Assembly: GCF_020873875.1 (NCBI RefSeq)
Contig: NZ_JAHWGU010000001.1
Span: 62,001 to 126,000, forward strand
Reading direction: 5' to 3'
DNA from: Actinoplanes sp. DH11
GTDB taxonomy: Bacteria; Actinomycetota; Actinomycetes; Mycobacteriales; Micromonosporaceae
Length of the DNA: 64,000 bases
Shown: piece after piece, positions 25,146 through 33,453 of the stretch
How the letters are laid out: every line of letters starts with the position of its first letter
Position numbering within the stretch: the first letter of the stretch is position 1
Notes under the pieces: model-generated
Told to the model about the DNA's origin: nothing
The model's database searches: none
What the model saw: only the letters and a program-made list of their open reading frames with translations
Translations under genes and position numbers: made by a program

Positions 25146-25940
25146 TTACTTGATGCAGCAGCCGGGGCAGACCTTCGGCTTGGGCAGGGTGAAGGCCAGG
25201 CAGCAGGTCTTGCGCCGGACATCCAGCTTGCCGTGCCGGCCGGGGTAGAGCTCGATCAGGTCGCGGACGCCCAGGACGCCGAGGAGCCGGTCGATGCTCT
25301 CCGCCGAGGAGCCGGGCAGGGCGTCCGCCGAGCGCAGCACGCCGTAGGCGATGCCCGACGCGAGCGAGCCGAGCAGGGTGCGCTTGCCGAGACGCACCTG
25401 GCCGTGGATGGCGTCGAGCAGTGGGCCGAGGTGCTCGTCGTAGACCGCCCGGCGGAACTCGGCCAGCAACGCGTCCTCGTCGGCGACGACGCGCACGTGC
25501 GGGTGACCGGTCAGCGCGAGCGGGTCGCCGGGCAGCACCGCCACGGTGGTGGCCGGCCGCACGCCGAGGGTGACGAGCGGCCGCGGGTCGTCGAAGTGCA
25601 TGACCGCGTCGGTGGCGGTGAGCAGCGGGACGCGGCGCGCGGAGGCCCAGCCGAGAACGGCCGGGAGGGTGAGCCAGTAGGTGTACGCCTTCCAGGCGAG
25701 CGCGGCGGCGGCGTGCGGCTGTGCGTTCCACCGGCGGGTGGCGTTGCCGAGCAGGGTGTCCAGGTGGACGTCGGTGAGCCGGGCGGCAGGCGTCCAGCCG
25801 GCGAGGTCGGGGACCACCAGGTCGGGGGCCAGGCCGGGGATCTCGGTGCTGGTGCCGAACATGGCGCGGAGCGTGGCGGTCACCGGCGCGAGCGGCTGAT
25901 CGGCGAGGCGCGAACCGGCGAGCTCCAGGGTGCTTGTCAC
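25146..25940 (-). CDS. fhuF: FhuF-like siderophore ferric-iron reductase
   Basis: 264 residues from GTG 25940. The last 20 residues carry Cys246, Cys247, Cys258, Cys261 and Cys262 in a CC-x10-CxxCC array. This is the C-terminal [2Fe-2S] site of FhuF proteins, which reduce ferric siderophores in the cytosol to release iron. The preceding domain (RWNAQPHAAAALAWKAYTYW, PHVRVVADEDALLAEFRRAV) matches the family. No siderophore synthesis or ABC genes adjoin. An iron box about 100 bp upstream implies repression by IdeR/DmdR when iron is plentiful. Confidence 0.9.
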   Translation of the reverse strand: MTSTLELAGSRLADQPLAPVTATLRAMFGTSTEIPGLAPDLVVPDLAGWTPAARLTDVHLDTLLGNATRRWNAQPHAAAALAWKAYTYWLTLPAVLGWASARRVPLLTATDAVMHFDDPRPLVTLGVRPATTVAVLPGDPLALTGHPHVRVVADEDALLAEFRRAVYDEHLGPLLDAIHGQVRLGKRTLLGSLASGIAYGVLRSADALPGSSAESIDRLLGVLGVRDLIELYPGRHGKLDVRRKTCCLAFTLPKPKVCPGCCIK

Positions 25941-26038
25941 GGGCGTTCACCTGCCCGCGGCGACACTCGTCGCTGAGTCACCGCAATCTCCTCGCCGGCT
26001 GGATCGGAAGAGCTCCAAGGCAACCCACCGTACCCGGT

Positions 26039-26057
26039 TAAGGGTAGCCTAACCACA
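26039..26057 (-). promoter_or_regulatory. IdeR/DmdR-type iron box upstream of fhuF
   Basis: Read on the minus strand, TGTGGTTAGGCTACCCTTA matches 15 of 19 positions of the iron-box consensus TTAGGTTAGGCTAACCTAA, including the whole central GGTTAGGCTA. It lies 99 bp upstream of the fhuF start. The next gene to the right starts at 26221, so it could also affect that promoter. Confidence 0.8.
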
Positions 26058-26220
26058 GCAACTAGCGGGATCTTTCGGGCGAATACCCTCAGCGAGAATC
26101 ACTTTACGTAGCGTTGCTGCCCGGATGGATTAGTCAAGGCATTTGTCGGCAACGCGCTACTAACGTCTTGCGGCCCCGAGTCCCGGCGACACTGAACTTG
26201 CCGTCGCGAAGGGGACATCC

Positions 26221-27753
26221 GTGATGACCACCTCGCCCATTGAACGGGCCGCAGATCAGTTCGTTACGGCGCTTGCGCAATGGCGGGTCGAGCGCGGGAT
26301 GACAAAGAAGCAGCTTGCTGCGCGGATGGGTTTCGATCCCTCCTATGTCAGCCACGTCGAGGGCCGGCGACACAAGCCCACCGAGGACTTCGCCCGCCGT
26401 GCCGAGGCGGTGCTCGGTGCCGGCGGCATGATCTGGCAACGCTTCCAGGAGTACGACGAACTCCGTCACGCCCGCGGCTCGGCCCTGCACCGGGATCCGC
26501 CGGTGCCGGTCCAGTGGCTGCCGCCCGGGACCGGACTGGTCGTCGAGCAGGAGATCGCCGAACTGGCGTACACCGACGGAGCCTACCGCTGTGTGGTCCG
26601 CCGTGCGCTCTACAACGCCGGGGTCGAGCCGGTTACCCGCTATCTGGTGAAGATCGCCGTGGATCGTTACCCGCACGACCCGGCCGGTTCCAACCGCCAC
26701 CACCGCGAGCATCCGCTCACCTTCGACGAGATGAACGTGCACGCGCTGGCCGGCGAGGGGATGGCCGCCGAGCCGATGCAGTGGCGGGTCAAGCTCGACC
26801 GGGACGCCGCCAAGGAGATCTGGCTGCTCTTCGCGAACGACCGCGGCCAGTTCCCGCTCTACCCGGGCGAACGGACGGTCATCGAGTACGCGTACACGGT
26901 CGGCGAGGAGAAATGGGGGCAGTGGTTCCAGCGGGCCGTCCGCCTGCCCACCCGCTCCCTGACCGTCCGGCTGAACTTCCCGGAGAGCTTCGAACCCCAG
27001 GTCTGGGGGGTGGAGGTGTCCCTCGCCGCCGAGGTGCCCGTCCGTACCCCGTTGGAACGCCGCACCGAGGGAGGTCGCGCCATCTTCGAATGGTCCACCG
27101 ACGCGCCCCTGCTCAACGCCAGGTACCGGCTGGAATGGCGGTACCGAGGCGCCGACGCTCCGATCTACGACGAAACCGGGCCGCCGGAGCCGACCCTGCC
27201 ACGTGCGTCGCACCGGATGCGCGGCATCGGCATCATCCAGCGCGGATCCCACCTGCTGCGGCAGCGGGCCCGGCACTTCCAGCTGCCCCGCGAGGGTGAA
27301 GCCGCCCAGGAGACCGTCACCCGGCTGCTTACCTCCCTCGGCCGCCTCCAGGACCTGCACGAGTTCAGCAAAGGTGTCGGCCTGGCCGCGCCACAGGTCG
27401 GCGTGCCGGTGGCGGCCGCCGTCGTGCAGCCACCCGAGTACGAGGCCGAACCCGTCGTCCTGCTCAACCCCCGCGTCGTCGGCGAATCCATCGAGTGCGA
27501 CGAGCAGTACGAGGGCTGCCTCTCCTTCTTCGACTACCGCGGCCTGGTGTCCCGGCCGCTGCGGATCGACGTGGAACACGCCAGGTTCGACGGGACCAGG
27601 GTCGTCACCAGGTTCGATCGCGCCCTGGCCCGGCTGATCAGTCACGAGATCGATCACCTCGAAGGCCGGCTGTACGTGGATCGGATGGACCCCGACGCCA
27701 ACCTGGTCCCCGTCGCGCAGTACCAGCAGACCGGCCGGCCCTGGGATTACTGA
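26221..27753 (+). CDS. XRE helix-turn-helix / peptide deformylase fusion protein
   Basis: 510 residues from GTG 26221 (AAGGGGA six bases upstream); ATG 26224 is equally possible. Residues 10-75 are an XRE DNA-binding domain (MTKKQLAARMGFDPSYVSHVEG). Residues 100-335 are a beta-rich domain of unknown function. The C-terminal 170 residues contain all three peptide deformylase motifs: GVGLAAPQ (about 385), EGCLS (about 431, metal Cys) and HEIDH (about 475, two His and catalytic Glu). An active deformylase tied to a DNA-binding domain is unusual; normal enzymes are about 170-220 residues. It may be a metal- or inhibitor-sensing regulator or a back-up deformylase. A housekeeping copy should exist elsewhere. 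Confidence 0.85.
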   Translation: MMTTSPIERAADQFVTALAQWRVERGMTKKQLAARMGFDPSYVSHVEGRRHKPTEDFARRAEAVLGAGGMIWQRFQEYDELRHARGSALHRDPPVPVQWLPPGTGLVVEQEIAELAYTDGAYRCVVRRALYNAGVEPVTRYLVKIAVDRYPHDPAGSNRHHREHPLTFDEMNVHALAGEGMAAEPMQWRVKLDRDAAKEIWLLFANDRGQFPLYPGERTVIEYAYTVGEEKWGQWFQRAVRLPTRSLTVRLNFPESFEPQVWGVEVSLAAEVPVRTPLERRTEGGRAIFEWSTDAPLLNARYRLEWRYRGADAPIYDETGPPEPTLPRASHRMRGIGIIQRGSHLLRQRARHFQLPREGEAAQETVTRLLTSLGRLQDLHEFSKGVGLAAPQVGVPVAAAVVQPPEYEAEPVVLLNPRVVGESIECDEQYEGCLSFFDYRGLVSRPLRIDVEHARFDGTRVVTRFDRALARLISHEIDHLEGRLYVDRMDPDANLVPVAQYQQTGRPWDY

Positions 27754-27754
27754 C

Positions 27755-28864
27755 TTACTCGTTGAAACTGTCGTACTTTATGCGCACCGACGGCACCTGC
27801 AACTCGGCGAGCTTCTTCAGAGTGGACCGAACCATGCCGCCCGCTCCGGAGACGAAGAAGTCGTGTTCCTGCCACGGGCCGTACCGGGCCACCACGTCCG
27901 AGATCTCGCCCTGCTCGCCGGGGAAGGTCGGATCGTCGCTGCACGCGGTCACCACCGACAGCCAGGGATAACGAGCTGCCAGCCGATTGAGGTCGGCCAG
28001 GTCGTACAGGTCCTCCCGGGTCCGTGCGCCGAAGAAGACGTGCACCCAGCGGGTCCGGTTGTACCGGGTCAGCTCCTCGAGCAGCGACTTGATCGGCGCC
28101 AGGCCGGTGCCGCCAGCCACGAACACCGCGTCCCGGGTGGAACGGCGGTCCAGGGTCATCGACCCCATCGGTGCGGCCACTTTGATCATGTCGCCGACCT
28201 GGAGCCGGCGTACCAGTGCACTGGAAACCCACCCGGCGCCGACCGCACGCACATGGAAATCGATGGTGTTGTCGCGCCGCGGCGCGTTCGCCGGTGAATA
28301 GGTGCGCCACAGCCGCGGCTGGTACTTCGAGCACTCGATGCTCAGGTACTGCCCGGCGCGGTACTCCAGCGGCTGCATCGGCAGCACCGTGAAGACCGCG
28401 ATGTCCTTGGCACGTCGCTCGTGCGCCACCACCTCGGCGTACCAGTAGGGTGGATTCTCGTCCGCCTCGGCGCCGGCCAGCATCTTCGAGGCGATCACCG
28501 CGTAGGCGTCAGCCCAGGCCTGGTCGTACTCGATGCTCCATTGCTCGCCCGCGAAAGCCCGCATCGCCTCGATCAGCGCACCACCCACGACCTCGTAGTG
28601 TTCTGGTTCCACGTGGAACTTGCGGTGATCGCGGCCCAGCGCGCGCAGGTACTCGCCGAACCGCTCCGGATCCTCGAGCGTCTGCACCGAGGTCACGATC
28701 GCGTTCAGCAGGCGGGCCCGCTGCACGTCCATGTGCACCGGAAACAGATCACGCAGATCCGGGTGCGACAGGAACATCCGTGCGTAGAAATAGCCGGCGA
28801 CCTTGTCCTGATGTTCCTCGACGAGACTCCAGCTCTCCTTGAGCAAGCGTGCGAGGTCTCCCAT
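27755..28864 (-). CDS. hmp: Flavohaemoprotein (nitric oxide dioxygenase type)
   Basis: 369 residues from ATG 28864. The N-terminal 130 residues are a globin, with the proximal His in LGRDHRKFHVEPEHY and the CD/E region FPVHMDVQRARLLNAIV. A ferredoxin-reductase FAD domain follows (RTYSPANAP, the RxYS motif, then GxVSxxL-like GAGWVSSALV). The NAD domain has VAGGTGLAPIKSLLEEL and HVFFGARTREDLYD. Hmp proteins oxidise NO to nitrate using NAD(P)H and O2. It is convergent with the deformylase fusion (1-bp gap). Confidence 0.93.
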   Translation of the reverse strand: MGDLARLLKESWSLVEEHQDKVAGYFYARMFLSHPDLRDLFPVHMDVQRARLLNAIVTSVQTLEDPERFGEYLRALGRDHRKFHVEPEHYEVVGGALIEAMRAFAGEQWSIEYDQAWADAYAVIASKMLAGAEADENPPYWYAEVVAHERRAKDIAVFTVLPMQPLEYRAGQYLSIECSKYQPRLWRTYSPANAPRRDNTIDFHVRAVGAGWVSSALVRRLQVGDMIKVAAPMGSMTLDRRSTRDAVFVAGGTGLAPIKSLLEELTRYNRTRWVHVFFGARTREDLYDLADLNRLAARYPWLSVVTACSDDPTFPGEQGEISDVVARYGPWQEHDFFVSGAGGMVRSTLKKLAELQVPSVRIKYDSFNE

Positions 28865-28982
28865 GCATTCAGGGTGGTCAGCACAGTCGGGAACACGACG
28901 CACGCGTAGTGCGACTCGTCACCGCTCCCGGCGCGGCGCTTTGCCCGATCGGGGCCGTCCATGCCTGCCGTAAAGTTGCCGG

Positions 28983-29759
28983 GTGACACTCGAGGACCGG
29001 CAGCAGACCACCCGCCCGGCGTACACCGCCGAGATCGTCATCGTCCTGCTGCTGTCCCTCGGACAGTCCGCGGTCTATGCGATCGTCTCGCTGACGGCCA
29101 AACTCACCGCCGACCGGCCGCTCGCCCAGCAGACCGCCACCCTCAACCCCACCCAGTCGGCCCGGCCCTACCTGGACCTGACCTACCAGCTGCTCGGCAT
29201 CTTCTTCGCGCTGGTCCCGGTGGCGCTGGCGCTGTACCTGCTGATGCGCGACCGCATCTCACCCACCCGTGAGCTCGGCATCGACTACCGGCGGCCCGCT
29301 TTCGACCTGAGCTGGGGCTTCGGCCTGGCCGCCGGCATCGGTCTGCCCGGCCTCCTGCTCGTCTGGGCGGCCCTGCAACTCGGGATCAACGCGCAGATCG
29401 TCCCGTCCGGCCTCCAGCCGTACTGGTGGGCCGTGCCCGTCCTGATCCTCTCCGCACTGCAGAACTCGATCCTCGAAGAAGTGATCGTGGTCGGCTACCT
29501 GATCACCCGGCTCCGGACGACCCGGCTGTCGATCGCGGCGATCGTCGCCATCTCCGCGGTCCTGCGCGGCTCGTACCACCTCTACCAGGGCTTCGGCGGC
29601 TTCATCGGCAACGCGGTGATGGGCGTGGTCTTCGCCCTGTTCTTCCTGCGCACGAAGCGCGTGATGCCGCTGATCGTGGCACACGCGCTCCTCGACATCT
29701 GCGCTTTCGTGGGCTACCAGTTGTTGCCGGACTCGTGGCTGTCCTGGCTGACCGTGTAG
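28983..29759 (+). CDS. CPBP-family (CaaX/Abi-like) intramembrane metalloprotease
   Basis: 258 residues from GTG 28983. Seven or eight membrane helices. The family motifs are LEEVIVVGYL (glutamate pair; the usual arginine is replaced by Gly-Tyr), RGSYHLYQG (zinc-type His) and AHALLD (third motif). Members process or protect small secreted peptides or act as Abi-like immunity proteins. It is divergent from hmp and convergent with the Ala/Pro-rich gene. Confidence 0.88.
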   Translation: MTLEDRQQTTRPAYTAEIVIVLLLSLGQSAVYAIVSLTAKLTADRPLAQQTATLNPTQSARPYLDLTYQLLGIFFALVPVALALYLLMRDRISPTRELGIDYRRPAFDLSWGFGLAAGIGLPGLLLVWAALQLGINAQIVPSGLQPYWWAVPVLILSALQNSILEEVIVVGYLITRLRTTRLSIAAIVAISAVLRGSYHLYQGFGGFIGNAVMGVVFALFFLRTKRVMPLIVAHALLDICAFVGYQLLPDSWLSWLTV

Positions 29760-29771
29760 TCCCGTCTTCCC

Positions 29772-31463
29772 CTAGTCGTCCGTCGTCGTTCCGCTTCGGT
29801 CCCGCGGCGCCGTTTCGTCTTGGTCCTGCGGCGTTGTTTCGTCTTGGTCTTGCGGCGTCGTTTCGCTCTGAGCCTGCGTCGCCGTGTAGTGGCGCCGAGC
29901 CCTTGCCGCCGTGGCCGCCACCGCGGTGCGGCTGCCCAGGACGGCACCCACCACGCTCGCGCCGGGCAGCGCACGGTCGATCAGCCGCAGCGCGACCCAG
30001 GCCACCACCGCCGGAACAGCCGCCGGTGCGCAGAGCATGATGTCGTCGGCCCGGCGCGGATCCGCCGGATCCAACCCGTGAATCGCGGCCAGGTGCAACA
30101 CCAGCTCGGCATGCGTGAGCGCGGCGCTGCCGGCAACAGCGATCGGAGCGTACGGGCCAGCGATCGCCCCCAAACCACCCCGCACTCCCGCAGACCGGGT
30201 GAAGCGGTCCACCGTGAGCCTGGTCAGCGCCTCCGTGGTAGCTGCCGGGTAGGCGGCGCGCAGGTCACCGACATGCTCCCGGATCTGAGGTCCGAGGGTG
30301 CGGACGGCCGCTTCGGCGAGCGTTCGCGGTGCCTGGGCGGGGTTGGCGGTGAGATCAGCCCAGAGACCGGCCGGGTCCAGGCGGGTAGTCCCCGCAGTCC
30401 GCGGTGTTGCCGTCTCGGCTTGCGCCACGGTCCGGGCGGTGGTCGTCGTAGCTTCCACCTGCGTGGCCGCTTCCGGGCGTGCCTGCGTGGCCGTTTCCGG
30501 GCTCGTTCGCGTGGTTGCTTGGGTGGCCGTTTCCGGGTTCGCTTGGGTGTTTGCCTGCACGGGCGTTTCCGGGCGTGCCTGGGTGACGGCCTCCGGGCGA
30601 GCTTCCACGGTTGGCGGCGGGGTTGCCTGCATGGCCCGTTGCGGCGCTGCTGGCGTGGTCGCTTCGGGAGCTGCCTGCGTGGTTGTCGGCGGGACGGTCG
30701 TCTCCGCCAGCGGGACGGCCTTCTTGGCGGGAGCGGACCTCTTCGCCGGTGTGGCCTTCTTGGCGGGTGGTGCGGCTTTCGTTTGCTTCACCGCTTTCGT
30801 ACCTTTTGCCGGGACAGCCTTCTTGACGGCCGGCCTTGGTGTCGGAGCAGGCACCGCTGCCGCTTCTCCGGGCGTCGACGTCGCCGAGACCGCCGGGGTG
30901 GCTTCGGCTGGCCTGGCCGCCGGTTCCGTCGCCGTGGGTTCGCTGGCGGTGCCTTCCGTCGAGTTCGATCCGTCGGCCGCTGAGTCCGTCGCGGTGGGTT
31001 CGCTGGCGGTGGGTTCGCTGGCGGTGGTTTCCGCCGGGCTCGATTCGCCAGCCGCCAGGTCCGTCGCGGGCGGTCCGCCGGCTGCGGGTTCGGCCGGGGC
31101 CGGCTTGCCGGCCGAAGGTCCCGCCGAGCCGGCTCTGCGGGCCGCCGGCTTGGGCTTCGCGGCAGAAGGCCCCGGTTCCGCCGCTGCGGGCTTCTCCGGA
31201 GGGGCCGGCTGAGTAGGAACCGTGGCAGCGCCCGGCGCCGACGGGCGGCCGGGCCGCCGTGAACTCTTGCGAGCCGGTTCGGCGGCAGCCTCTGAAGAGT
31301 GACCTTCAGCACTGGCACCGGGACGCGGTGGCTGGAAAGTAACCGCCGGCGGTGCACCGCGACGCCGGGAACGGGCGGCGGGCTGCTCGGCGGAGGCCGG
31401 TTGCTGGGGCGCGGCGAACGGCGCCCGCGGATCCCGGGCGCGCGGCGGCGTGTTCTCCTCCAT
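29772..31463 (-). CDS. Large Ala/Pro/Thr-rich protein with EcsC-like C-terminal domain
   Basis: 563 residues from ATG 31463. Residues 1-370 are disordered and rich in A, P, T, E and K. They include histone-H1-like KKAVPAKGTKAVKQTKAAPPA stretches (residues about 215-255) and repeated (S/A)EPTA and (Q)ARPEA units. Residues 375-535 form a helical, partly hydrophobic domain (RTLGPQIREHVGDLRAAYPA, VDRFTRSAGVRGGLGAI, HLAAIHGLDPADPRRADDI) resembling EcsC-type proteins. The tail repeats TTPQDQDE. The basic Ala/Lys/Pro part suggests DNA or envelope contact; function unknown. Confidence 0.65.
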   Translation of the reverse strand: MEENTPPRARDPRAPFAAPQQPASAEQPAARSRRRGAPPAVTFQPPRPGASAEGHSSEAAAEPARKSSRRPGRPSAPGAATVPTQPAPPEKPAAAEPGPSAAKPKPAARRAGSAGPSAGKPAPAEPAAGGPPATDLAAGESSPAETTASEPTASEPTATDSAADGSNSTEGTASEPTATEPAARPAEATPAVSATSTPGEAAAVPAPTPRPAVKKAVPAKGTKAVKQTKAAPPAKKATPAKRSAPAKKAVPLAETTVPPTTTQAAPEATTPAAPQRAMQATPPPTVEARPEAVTQARPETPVQANTQANPETATQATTRTSPETATQARPEAATQVEATTTTARTVAQAETATPRTAGTTRLDPAGLWADLTANPAQAPRTLAEAAVRTLGPQIREHVGDLRAAYPAATTEALTRLTVDRFTRSAGVRGGLGAIAGPYAPIAVAGSAALTHAELVLHLAAIHGLDPADPRRADDIMLCAPAAVPAVVAWVALRLIDRALPGASVVGAVLGSRTAVAATAARARRHYTATQAQSETTPQDQDETTPQDQDETAPRDRSGTTTDD

Positions 31464-31547
31464 CGAACGGAGCCTAGTCCCTGCCGCGACGTTTCGCCTG
31501 TTGACGACCCCTTAGGGAGATCTTACGTGTGCCGGAAGTGGCCCTCT

Positions 31548-31577
31548 TTGTGCGACGTCCCACGGGTCCGGTATTGT
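31548..31577 (+). promoter_or_regulatory. Candidate promoter of the tRNA-Ser/tRNA-Arg pair
   Basis: TTGTGC (31548-31553) and TATTGT (31572-31577) are separated by 18 bp. The implied transcription start is about 20 bp before tRNA-Ser at 31606. Confidence 0.45.
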
Positions 31578-31605
31578 CAAGCCTCGGTGACCCACGGGCC
31601 ACCGG

Positions 31606-31696
31606 GGAGACTTCGCCTAGTCTGGTCTATGGCGCCGCACTGCTAATGCGGTTGGGGTTTTAAAGCCCCTCCCGGGTTCGAATCCCGGAGTCTCCG
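31606..31696 (+). tRNA. tRNA-Ser (anticodon GCU)
   Basis: Acceptor GGAGACT pairs with AGTCTCC, discriminator G. The anticodon loop CTGCTAA (anticodon GCT) is closed by CCGCA/TGCGG. A long serine variable arm (TTGGGGTTTTAAAGCCCC) and the T arm CCGGGTTCGAATCCCGG follow. CCA is not encoded. Confidence 0.96.
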
Positions 31697-31736
31697 CGCG
31701 AAAGTCGGTGTTGTAGGCTGACTGAGCACTGAGAGA

Positions 31737-31809
31737 GCGCCCGTAGCTCAATGGATAGAGCATCTGACTACGGATCAGAAGGTTAGGGGTTCGAGTCCCT
31801 TCGGGCGCA
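31737..31809 (+). tRNA. tRNA-Arg (anticodon ACG)
   Basis: Acceptor GCGCCCG pairs with CGGGCGC, discriminator A. The D arm is GCTCAATGGATAGAGC. The anticodon loop CTACGGA (anticodon ACG) is closed by TCTGA/TCAGA, and the T arm is GGGGTTCGAGTCCCT. It follows tRNA-Ser by 40 bp and is probably co-transcribed. Confidence 0.96.
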
Positions 31810-31816
31810 CTTCCTG

Positions 31817-31860
31817 AAAATGCCGTGACCTGCGGAAACGCGGGTCGCGGCATTTTTGTT
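31817..31860 (+). terminator. Intrinsic terminator after tRNA-Arg
   Basis: AAAATGCCGTGACC pairs with GGGTCGCGGCATTTTT (one G-T pair) and is followed by a T-rich tail. A closely similar hairpin occurs at 61024-61063. Confidence 0.85.
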
Positions 31861-32428
31861 TCCCATGGGATGCCTGCCGGGATCCCGTTATTTGGGACAT
31901 GGTGATCCTGTGGTGATCGGTTGTTCTGGATTGGCCTATCGGTCCTCGTGGTGACCAGGGCTTTTGCGTCCGGGTGCGTCCAGAGCCGTGTCGGTGGCCT
32001 GTTTGGTGCGTCCCACGTTGCCGGCTGGGGTCAGGCCGCTTGAGCTGCGGCGTTGCCTGGTGAGCTGGACCTGTGGGTGGGTGCACCCGGGAGTGATCGA
32101 ACCGCGTCCGATCGGAGCTGAAGAGTTCGTTTAGCGGCGCACTTCTCGCTGCCGGGTGATCCGGCGGTTGATCGGCTGTTCGGCCGCGTATTCACCGCGG
32201 ATCTGGATGCTTCGCCGCAGGCCACCAATAGCACTTGATCTATGCCTCGAGTCACGCGATCGTTCGTGCACCAGCCGGGGTGAGGTGACCGGTCGGCACC
32301 GTGGCGGACGGATCGCAAGTCGGCCTTCGCTGTGGCAGCGTCGCCGGGCTCCTCGTTGCGGGGAGTCCGGCGCGTGGCGTTCGTTCGTCGTGATGTGTAC
32401 GTACGATCGAAGGCGGGAGGTGGGTCGG
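31861..32428. other. Intergenic interval after the tRNA pair
   Basis: No convincing gene, RNA or repeat in about 570 bp. Base composition is a little less GC-rich than in the left region. No tRNA 3'-end duplication or integrase remnant could be recognised, although the position behind a tRNA gene is typical for islands. Confidence 0.5.
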
Positions 32429-32782
32429 ATGGTAGGGGTGAATGGTGCGCCGCCAGGATCGCGGTATGCCGATCAGCGGCACTATGTCGTCCCGTCGAAC
32501 TTGGCTGACCTGCGGGGCCCGGTTGGCGGCACGGTGACGCTCGACCGGTCGCTGGACTGGTCCGGTGACGCGACCTATGACCTGGACGATGCCGGAGACC
32601 GGCAGTTGATGTACCAGACCGTGCTCAACCAGGCGGCGACGGCAGAGGACTTGTGCCGCTGGCTTGACTGCGGAGTTCTGCGCCGGCTGTGGCCGGAGCT
32701 CTGGCTTCCCTCACGGTTGCGGGCGCTCTGGCAGTCGCGCTTTCCTGAGCTGGCCGTTCCGCCGCGGGCGCTGGCCGGCTGA
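32429..32782 (+). CDS. Small hypothetical protein, putative antitoxin-like partner
   Basis: 117 residues from ATG 32429, with GGGAGG eight bases upstream. It contains HYVVPSNLADLRGPVGGTVTLD, then SWSGDATYDLDD-like residues and a C-terminal helix-rich part (TAEDLCRWLDCGVLRRLWPELWLPSRLRALW). I do not recognise a named family. The next gene, a nucleotidyltransferase, starts 2 bp after the stop, so the two are translationally coupled. In type IV toxin-antitoxin pairs a small antitoxin gene precedes the AbiEii-type gene; that role here is inference from arrangement. Confidence 0.6.
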   Translation: MVGVNGAPPGSRYADQRHYVVPSNLADLRGPVGGTVTLDRSLDWSGDATYDLDDAGDRQLMYQTVLNQAATAEDLCRWLDCGVLRRLWPELWLPSRLRALWQSRFPELAVPPRALAG

Positions 32783-32784
32783 GC

Positions 32785-33435
32785 GTGGATCCGGGTCTTC
32801 TCAAGCTGGCGGAGATCGCTCTTCGGGTGGCTGGTAGGTACGGGTTCGCTCTGGCCGGTGGGTATGCCGTTCAGGCGCACGGCCTACTTGAACGGCCGAG
32901 CGAAGACATCGATCTCTTCACCGCTTGGGAGCGCCGCGGTGAGTTCGCGGCGGCGGTGGAGGCCGTTGTCGGCGCCTATCGTGCCGGCGGGTATGCCGTG
33001 GAGGTCACGCAGCGGTTTGAGACCTTCGCCCGGCTTGCGGTAACGGATCCCAGTGGGCCGGAGGGACCATACAAGGTGGAGCTGGCGGCGAGCTGGCGTT
33101 CGTTGCCGCCGGTGATGATGGATGTCGGACCGGTCCTGCATGTCGATGACGTCGTGGCCGGCAAGATGTCCGCGTTGTTCACCCGGGCGGAGCCGCGGGA
33201 CTTCCTCGACGTCGATGCCGCTGTTATCTCGGGCCGCTACACCTACGAGCAGTTGCTCGAGCTTGCTGAGCAGGCCGATGCCGGATTCGACCGCCGAGTT
33301 CTGGCCGACCTGTTGGCGATGTTGCCGCGGTATCCGGATCGGCGCTTCGCTGCCTATGGCGCCACTCCGGATCTGATTGCTGGGATGCGAGGACGTTTCG
33401 CGCAATGGCGCGAGCAACTCCTCGCCGGCCAATAG
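32785..33435 (+). CDS. AbiEii/AbiGii-type nucleotidyltransferase (putative toxin)
   Basis: 216 residues from GTG 32785. ALAGGYAVQAHGLLERPSED followed by IDLF is the minimal nucleotidyltransferase signature: a Gly-Gly turn and the two metal-binding Asp of DxD. VVAGKMSALFTRAEPRDFLD continues the AbiEii-like core. Family members transfer nucleotides to tRNA or proteins and act as toxins in abortive infection. The coupled upstream small gene and the position behind tRNA genes fit a mobile toxin-antitoxin module. A short diverged copy of its core survives at 61250-61300. Confidence 0.82.
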   Translation: MDPGLLKLAEIALRVAGRYGFALAGGYAVQAHGLLERPSEDIDLFTAWERRGEFAAAVEAVVGAYRAGGYAVEVTQRFETFARLAVTDPSGPEGPYKVELAASWRSLPPVMMDVGPVLHVDDVVAGKMSALFTRAEPRDFLDVDAAVISGRYTYEQLLELAEQADAGFDRRVLADLLAMLPRYPDRRFAAYGATPDLIAGMRGRFAQWREQLLAGQ

Positions 33436-33453
33436 AAGCGGGCTGAGCGTGGC

